Positions 8,057-12,991 of a stretch of 12,991 nucleotides of DNA are shown one piece after another. Position 1 is the first letter of the stretch; each line of letters begins with the position of its first letter. The translations under genes were made by a program, and so were the position numbers. The notes beneath the pieces were generated by a model that searched no databases, was not told where the DNA came from, and worked only from the letters and a program-made list of their open reading frames with translations. Origin of the DNA: Chromera velia (lineage: Eukaryota; Sar; Chromeraceae); assembly GCA_018398765.1 (NCBI GenBank), contig JAHBMJ010003135.1, positions 1-12,991 on the forward strand. Reading direction: 5' to 3'.

Positions 8057-8142
8057 CCATGTCGGACCGCTCGGATAGAGACGCCACCAGAGCTGGGGGG
8101 GCGAGTGTTCCTTCAGTGTCGGTGCAGTCCGGAGGGAGTTAG

Positions 8143-8559
8143 CAGGAGAAAGCAGGAGCGGCAGCCATTCGCAACTGGGATCTTCCGCATGTCAGCCCTC
8201 ATGTCGATTCAATGTGCACTTTGTCTCTTTTCTCTTCTTACATGGATGAATATGCAGTGAGGGAATGGAAAGAAAAGAAAGTGTATGATATTGCACGGTC
8301 AGATACAACGCTTGAGACAGAGCTGATAAAAGAGTATCGTCTCCCTGCCTTTGATGTCGAAAGAGGTGAATGGAGGAATGCACGTGAAGTTGCCGCTTTC
8401 TCCCCTGATGTCGTTCACTCTCTTTTGTCTTCCCATGTCAAGAAAATGAGTTTGGAGGAAGGCAGTGGTATTGTGTATCTGACTGACGAGAACGGAGAAA
8501 AGTTTCCTGCGCTTGTTGAATCCTTTGGGGGGTTGCCAGTCCTCGTCATGAAGGAAGGG
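8143..8559 (+). other. Copia protease region, active-site motif altered
   Basis: This segment sits between gag and integrase, where the aspartic protease that cleaves the polyprotein belongs. The usual D-S/T-G-A/C signature is not present. The only match is V-D-S-M-C-T at 8203-8220, with Met (ATG 8212) in place of the flap-facing Gly. Downstream, H-S-L-L-S-S (8416-8433) and G-G-L-P-V-L-V-M (8527-8550) resemble the 'NLLS' and 'LPVL'-type landmarks of Copia proteases, supporting the assignment. It ends at TAG 8560. Loss of the Gly would be expected to inactivate it. Alternatively this lineage may use a divergent motif. Confidence 0.55.
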
Positions 8560-8568
8560 TAGGAAGAA

Positions 8569-9693
8569 ATGTCTCGTGTCTGGGAGTCTGCTCACCCGGC
8601 AAAAGCAAAGCGGAAGGCACCCCGCCGAGTCCGTTTTGTAGAGCCACTGGTGACAGAAACTTTCCTTTTTGAAAAGGAGAATGGAAACAAAAAGACAAAA
8701 AAGCCTAAAAGGGCGAAAAAAGAGGAGAGAGGCCAAAGGCTTAGACAGCCCGAGAACGGAAAAGAGAATGAAAACGCAGATAGTGATGCAGATAGGAAGG
8801 AGAAGGAAGGACAGAAGGTTTCTTTTCCAGAGAAGGCAGAGGAAAGGAAGCGTCTTTTGCGTCTCTTGCATCACCGATATTCCCACGCGAGTGGGAAGCG
8901 TCTCTTTTCTACCTTGATTGAGAAAGGAATGGATGTCTCTTTGCATGAGTGCGACGATATGCATGATGAATGTCCTGCATGTGTCTTCGTGAATGCTCGT
9001 GCGTGGAAGGTGCCTCGCTCTTCTTCTGATCGTATCTCTGCCCCTCAGTCTTTCAATGATGTTGTCTTCCATGATTTATTCAAATCGAAGTGCAGGAGGG
9101 CAGGAGGATTTGTTTGGGTATCTGTTCTTGTTGATGGAGCGACAAGAAAGATCGATTTACTACCACTGAAACACAAGTGGCAGGCGGTTACGCATCTCAT
9201 TGCGTGGACGTGTAAGTACGAGAAGTTGGGGAAAGGAAAGCCAAAAGTCGTATGCTCTGACAATGGAGGTGAATTTACTGTCCGCTCGTATGAACGGTTT
9301 TGCAGGTAGGAAGGCATCCATCATGAGTTTGGGGCACTTTACACTCCCGAATCCCAAGGTCAAGTGGAGAGGGTGAACGCTTCAGTGAAGGCCCTCGTTC
9401 AGAAGTTCTTTCTGTCTCTCCGTCTTCCGTCCTTTCTTTGGCCTTTCTTCCTGCAGGGTGTTGCACAGCAGTTGAACTCGACTGTGCATTCAGCGACAGG
9501 TCTTTCCCCAGATGCTGCTGTGTTTGAAAAGGGCTCTGCAAGGGTGTCTCCGGTGACTGTCGGGGACCAAGTGCGCTTTGTTGATGGGGCGCCAGGGCAT
9601 GTGCAGGAATGGGAGCCAAGGGGGGAGGTTGGGTTTTTTGGGGGTGTTCTCTCGACAAAGGTTGTTTCTGTTGTATGCAACCGCAAGGGTAGA
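8569..9693 (+). other. integrase domain (HHCC + DD35E)
   Basis: Integrase inserts the cDNA into the host genome. A lysine/glutamate-rich N-terminal extension is followed by the zinc-binding H-X3-H-X28-C-X2-C (His at 8872 and 8884, Cys at 8971 and 8980). The catalytic triad is Asp 9073 (F-H-D-L-F), Asp 9259 (C-S-D-N-G-G-E-F) and Glu 9367 (G-Q-V-E-R-V-N). The spacing is D-X61-D-X35-E. The X35 count holds only if the TAG at 9307 counts as one residue, which shows it is a substitution inside an otherwise intact core. The C-terminal part ends at TAG 9694. Confidence 0.92.
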
Positions 9694-9696
9694 TAG

Positions 9697-10755
9697 ATGG
9701 GGGTGCGGCTCCATCCGTCTCAGGTCCGTCTCCATCGGTGGGTGGGGGAAGAAGGAGCCGATTGCCTTCCCCGTCAGCAGCAGCAGTCCCACCGTTCAGA
9801 TGATGAGGAGACGGACGTCCCCAGTTCCGATGACGATGATGATGGGTTCGATTTTGATATGGAGCTCCCTGTCCGATGCACTGCGGTGCAAAGACGGGGG
9901 GTGCCTGTGTCCATGGAGTCCTTTGACCAAGATGCAGACATTTTTGGGGGTGGAGCTGAGCCAGCAGCGCCCCTGAATGAAGGAGACGGTTCGGGCCCGC
10001 CAGTGGAGTCGTCAGAACGAAAGAAGGGGGTGATAGCACGAAGAGCAGAGGGTGCCTGGTTTCCCGCACAAGTGATGAGGGAGGGAAAGAGACGCATTGA
10101 CGTAGCTGTTCTTCAACAAAGCCCCCAAACAGGACAGTGGAAGCCGTCTTATTTAGAAGAGATCGATGACCGCAAGGGTGATGAAGTGGCTGCCCACTTC
10201 CAGTTTGGGGAGGGAATGCAGATCCCTGCCGAGGCGCTCGCACACGTTCGTGGCGGGGAAGAAGGAGCGAGTGGACATTTCCTAGAGGAGGGGGGAAGGG
10301 CGTCTGACTCAGCCGCCTGGGACCCTTCCGTGGAAGCAGAAGAAGACGCCATTCAGTATTCCAACATTCTAGACTCTGATTCTGTGCATAGCGACGATGA
10401 CGATTCGCTCTTCGGAGTGAATGCCCTTGCTCCAGATGCTTCCACCGGTGGTCAGCTCGGTTCCACCGGTGAGGGGGGTGTGGGAGGAGCAAGTGAAGAA
10501 GTCGAGCAGCCAGAGTTTGTTGGGTTTTGTCGTCTAAAACGGAAAGCGCACAGAGAAAAGATGAGAGCCTTTAGAGTGAAGAGGCAGCGGATGGCTGAGC
10601 GGGAGGCAGGAGAGCGTTTCAACAAAGCGCTTTCTCTTGTTCTGCGAGTGCAGAAAGCCGCAGCTGCGCGCAAGCTCGTGTCTCAAGAAGAGAACTCGAT
10701 GAAAGGGCACGTTGTGGCAACAGCAGAAGAGATTCGTCAGGGACTCTTCAAGGAG
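9697..10755 (+). other. integrase-RT linker, acidic and basic
   Basis: About 350 residues lie between the integrase core and RT. The segment contains two Asp clusters (around 9826-9852 and 10390-10408) and a W-F-P-A-Q-V segment at 10057-10074. A strongly basic [10 protein letters not shown] stretch begins near 10535 and looks like a bipartite nuclear localisation signal, as expected for an integrase C-terminus. No domain is assigned with confidence. Confidence 0.6.
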
Positions 10756-11560
10756 AGTGATAAAAAGGAATTCCATAGGTGGAAGGACTGCTTTGTTTTT
10801 GTGCTCGATTCTGCGATGGAGGTAAGTGAGGCAAGAGCAAAAGGAAAGAAACCACTGACACTCCGGATTGTGCGCACATGGAAATTGAAGAATGGAGAGA
10901 GAGTAGCCAAGAGTAGACTTGTCGTCAGGGGGTTCGAGGATAAAAGGAAGTTTGTGGAAACGTATTCGGGGACTGCCGATTCCGGGCTTGTGAGGGCCTC
11001 GGAGTCCATTGTGTGGGCTCTGATGAGAGGGTTGAAAGCAGCCAAGTCGGATGTCTCCACTGCATTCTTGCAGTGCCCCTATGAGGACGAAGACATTTGG
11101 CTATCTCTCCCCTCAGACCTTCCTTTCCATGTCATCCCAGAGCTGCGAGCAGGCCTTGTGGTAAAAATCCAAAGGGCTGCCTACGGGTTGAAGGACGCTC
11201 CCAGAAGGTATACGAAGTTCTTCAAAGAAGTCGTGGCAGCGAAGGAGGGATGGGCAGAGATAACAGAAAGCATTCTTGTCAAGAGAGACAGAAAGGGGGA
11301 TGCGTGTGGTCTTCTGTTAATGCATGTCGATGACTTGTTTCTCTTTGCATCAGATGTATGTGGAGAAGTCAGAAAGTTGCAGAAGCATATTCAGATGGAT
11401 GATCCGGAGGTGATGGATGATGGTGAGTTGCATGCGTATACAGGTATGTCTGTGCGCATGGTTCGTTCCACCATGTTGTGGGATCAGGGTCAGTATGCTG
11501 CGTCTCTTGTTTCGGAAGGGGAGGGAGAGATAAAGAAAGTAGTCAAGCTGACAGACAAAG
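10756..11560 (+). other. reverse transcriptase domain (RVT_2 type)
   Basis: It copies element RNA into cDNA. Landmarks in order: F-H-R-W-K (from 10771), the K-S-R-L-V-V-R-G-F segment near 10909-10935, K-S-D-V-S-T-A-F-L with catalytic Asp at 11050, A-Y-G-L-K-D-A-P (near 11179-11202), and M-H-V-D-D-L with the catalytic Asp pair at 11329-11334. These match the Copia RT pattern DVxxAFL, LYGLKQAP, YVDD. The YVDD Tyr is His here, a change outside the two catalytic Asp. The domain is uninterrupted. Confidence 0.95.
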
Positions 11561-11799
11561 ATCTCCTTGTGTCAGCAGATGAAGAGATCGACATGTCTCT
11601 TCAAGAGCAGCATCAAGAGAAAGTCGGGAAGCTCGGTTGGTTGGTGAAGAGTCAGCCGCATCTTTCTTTCCTATTTTCTGCTCTCTCGAAGAACAACTCT
11701 CGTCCGTCTGCTCGTTCCCTTCGTGCGGTTGACAAAGCACTTACTTATGCTCAGCAGACGCATCGTGCTCTTGAGTTGAAGGGATTGAAGGAAGGAGAG

Positions 11800-12258
11800 C
11801 ATCCTGTCTTGGTGGGGTGGGTCGATGCATCCTACAAGTTATCAGAGAAGACAGGGAGGAAGGGACTTGAATTCCAGATTGTAAGTCAGTCTGCTTTGAA
11901 GGACCTTTGTGCGCTTGGGTATATGAATACGGTTGCATGGAAGTCGAAAGGAGAAGGCAAGAAGCTTGGCAGTACCACTGCAGCTGAGCTTCTGGCTCTG
12001 AGAGATTGATGCAAGGAAGCATACCGGTACAGGGATTTATTGAAGAAGCTGTTCGGGTATTAGATTCCTGTCATAATGGTGAGTGATTCTCAGCCACTCA
12101 TGTTTCAACTCGCGAGTGGCCAGTCCATGAGTGAGCCTCGATTTCAGGGGGAGCTTGATTACACTCGTGAAATGATCAAAGAGTTGAACGCGAATGTGAA
12201 GTGGGTGCCTACAGGATCTCAGTATACCGACAAACAGACTAAATTCCTGCATGTATGA
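11800..12258 (+). other. RNase H domain, two internal stops
   Basis: RNase H degrades the RNA strand during reverse transcription. Catalytic acidic residues can be placed: Asp 11824 (G-W-V-D-A-S), Glu 11986 (A-A-E-L-L-A-L), Asp 12085 (V-S-D-S-Q) and Asp 12229 (Y-T-D-K-Q-T-K-F-L). The last matches the Copia terminal 'ADxxTK' element. TGA at 12007 and TAG at 12061 fall between Glu and the third acidic residue. The spacing stays normal when they are counted as residues. The terminal TGA at 12256 is the expected end of pol. Confidence 0.9.
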
Positions 12259-12316
12259 CTTGCCTGCTCTGCCTCTTGCATGGATTGATTCATGTGTTCA
12301 ATGTATGCCAATCCAT

Positions 12317-12325
12317 GGGGGGTGA
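12317..12325 (+). other. polypurine tract for plus-strand priming
   Basis: GGGGGGTGA lies one base before the 3' LTR and interrupts an otherwise mixed sequence. This is the standard place for an RNase H-resistant primer that starts plus-strand synthesis. It is short but contains a perfect G6 run. Confidence 0.7.
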
Positions 12326-12326
12326 T

Positions 12327-12587
12327 TGTGAAGTTGAGCAGGCGTGCATGCGATCGGGAGACGGCACGCGCCGGGACCGACATGCCCTGGCCGGGCCCGG
12401 GACGCACGGCTCACGCGGATCCATGTTGCAGAGTCGAATCAATTGCATCCGATTGATCATTTAAGATTGACTGACCTTTACACAGAAGTCAGAATCAGCC
12501 AATCATTCCGACTTCCTTGACTGACAGACTTTCCTATGAAGTAGATGTCCCTTCCCTGATCGTAGCCTAAGCCTCCTATATTCTACA
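12327..12587 (+). repeat. 3' LTR
   Basis: The 261-bp repeat, TGTGAAG...TTCTACA, is the partner of the 5' LTR. It differs at 12350 (G), 12366 (A), 12429 (C), 12476 (C) and 12501 (A). The change at 12476 turns a T-A pair of the small CTGACTT/AAGTCAG hairpin into a mismatch that the 5' copy does not have. The first palindrome (CGGCGCGCGCCG in the 5' LTR) is also broken by the A at 12366. Confidence 0.97.
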
Positions 12588-12592
12588 GAGGA
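12588..12592. repeat. target site duplication, right copy (GAGGA)
   Basis: Exact match to 6683-6687, directly after the terminal CA of the 3' LTR. Confidence 0.95.
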
Positions 12593-12663
12593 GACCAAGC
12601 AACACCCATCTCCTTTAGAGCCCCGAAAGTGCACTCCCGAAAAAAAAGTCAAAACCGAGAAAA

Positions 12664-12712
12664 CGCTCTGTCAGACATCTTCTAAAACTATCAGAAGACA
12701 TCTGACAGAGCG
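12664..12712. repeat. 20-bp-stem hairpin
   Basis: CGCTCTGTCAGACATCTTCT (12664-12683) and AGAAGACATCTGACAGAGCG (12693-12712) are inverted repeats pairing at 18 of 20 positions, with the two mismatches adjacent in the middle (CA against CA). The loop is nine bases. An A-rich run precedes the stem and a T5 run follows it. It could be a small RNA precursor, a Pol III-like terminator structure or a foldback-element remnant. No coding role is seen. Confidence 0.8.
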
Positions 12713-12756
12713 CTTTTTGTGGCAACATTTATATGGGAAAAGTCCGTTTGCTCAGA

Positions 12757-12991
12757 GGTTCAGAACTCCGCAGTTTTGAACCTGTGGACTTTTAAGATGG
12801 ACAAAAGACTTCAGACCTGATTATTGGCCAACAGAGGCAAAGTCGGCTGTGTGCATCGAAGGGGCAGGGTGCTGCCACCCCCTCTGGCCCCGTGGCGGCG
12901 CCTCCCGGACCCACTATGAGCCCATGTCTGGACCTGGCGGCGGGGGGGTTTGACCCCCCTTGCCCAAGGTTCAGAAGTGCGGACTTCTGAA
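12757..12991. mobile_element. foldback / MITE-like element with palindromic ends, right end at window edge
   Basis: The left end (12759 onward, TTCAGAACTCCGCAG...) and the reverse complement of the right end (12991 backward, TTCAGAAGTCCGCAC...) agree at about 23 of the first 28 positions. Each end is itself a palindrome. The left is GGTTCAGAAC/GTTTTGAACC with a 6-base loop (12757-12782), enclosed by AAAAGTCC/GGACTTTT (12738-12793). The right is TTCAGAAGT-GCGG-ACTTCTGAA (12970-12991). Between them lie about 180 GC-rich bases including a GGGGGG-TTTGA-CCCCCC hairpin (12943-12959). There is no coding potential. This structure suits a non-autonomous foldback or MITE-type element. The window ends inside or at its border, so extent and target duplication cannot be judged. 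Confidence 0.45.

Larger units (their letters stand above)
8059..12258 (+). pseudogene. Copia pol polyprotein (PR-IN-RT-RH), six in-frame stops
   Basis: One reading frame runs 1,400 codons from ATG 8059 (or from the frameshift site) to a terminal TGA at 12256. It is interrupted only by nonsense codons: TAG 8140, TAG 8560, TAG 9307, TAG 9694, TGA 12007 and TAG 12061. No frameshift or obvious indel is needed. Every conserved domain continues across each stop in register, so these are point changes. All are one transition from CAG, or from TGG or CGA for 12007. Length and domain order are normal for Copia. Individual domains are given separately. Confidence 0.9.
6688..12587 (+). mobile_element. 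complete Ty1/Copia (Pseudoviridae-type) LTR retrotransposon, coding-defective
   Basis: This is a 5,900-bp element bounded by 261-bp LTRs and a GAGGA duplication. The internal order is gag, protease, integrase, reverse transcriptase, RNase H, with integrase before RT, which defines Copia rather than Gypsy. The LTRs differ at five of 261 positions (about 98% identical), so the insertion is fairly recent. Gag carries two in-frame stops and a frameshift, and pol carries six stops, so this copy should not make its own proteins unless the stops are read through. The LTRs, purine tract and probable packaging leader are intact, so mobilisation by proteins from another copy is conceivable. Confidence 0.97.

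Noticed and set aside
7716-8078. Separate 120-codon Arg-rich protein
   Set aside because: It is the original gag frame running on past the frameshift. The zinc-knuckle residues lie in the -1 frame instead, so this is not an independent gene.
7314-8087. 257-codon minus-strand open frame opposite gag
   Set aside because: It lies antisense to gag with its zinc knuckles and has no recognisable domain; the composition follows the complementary codons.
9275-10492. 405-codon minus-strand open frame opposite the integrase-RT linker
   Set aside because: It is a shadow of pol codon usage. It is Pro/His/Arg-rich, has no motif, and lies exactly antisense to a well-supported pol frame.

Overview
The window is nuclear DNA of a eukaryote, probably a unicellular alga or other protist. 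The reasons are a multi-exon gene with short GT-AG introns, abundant tetranucleotide microsatellites, and a Ty1/Copia LTR retrotransposon. The repeat style and Copia type would fit a chromerid-like alveolate, but this is a guess that I cannot prove from sequence alone.

Layout. Positions 1-1486 hold pyrimidine/purine-skewed, microsatellite-bearing sequence with no gene I recognise. Positions 2172-3220 (minus strand) hold at least four exons of a multi-pass membrane protein of the TLC (TRAM/LAG1/CLN8) family. Its downstream intron carries a 351-bp GGAA/CAGG array (1815-2165), and a doubtful last exon lies at 1487-1629. A weak plus-strand exon candidate sits next to the 5' end of this gene (3230-3405). 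Positions 3406-6682 look intergenic: a GC-rich patch, about 1 kb of purine-rich sequence containing a degenerate ~90-bp tandem array, an ATGG microsatellite, an AT-rich block, and about 1.1 kb without recognisable content.

Positions 6688-12587 are one complete 5,900-bp Copia element in plus orientation. It has 261-bp LTRs (TG...CA, five differences, all transitions), a 5-bp target duplication GAGGA, gag with a CCHC zinc knuckle, and pol in the order protease, integrase, reverse transcriptase, RNase H, then a purine tract before the 3' LTR. The coding frames are traceable end to end but are broken by eight in-frame stops (six TAG, one TAA, one TGA) and one gag frameshift. Integrase, RT and RNase H catalytic residues all survive. 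A textbook -1 slippery heptamer, GGGTTTC, lies directly on the gag stop codon, and pol lies in exactly the -1 frame. The protease D-S/T-G signature reads D-S-M. The copy looks non-autonomous despite its young LTRs.

Positions 12593-12991 hold a 20-bp-stem hairpin and a foldback, MITE-like element whose two ends are inverted copies of one palindromic motif. The right end may run past the window.

The most interesting points are the candidate -1 frameshift signal, the excess of TAG stops over what LTR divergence predicts, the apparently non-canonical primer-binding site, and the foldback element at the right edge.
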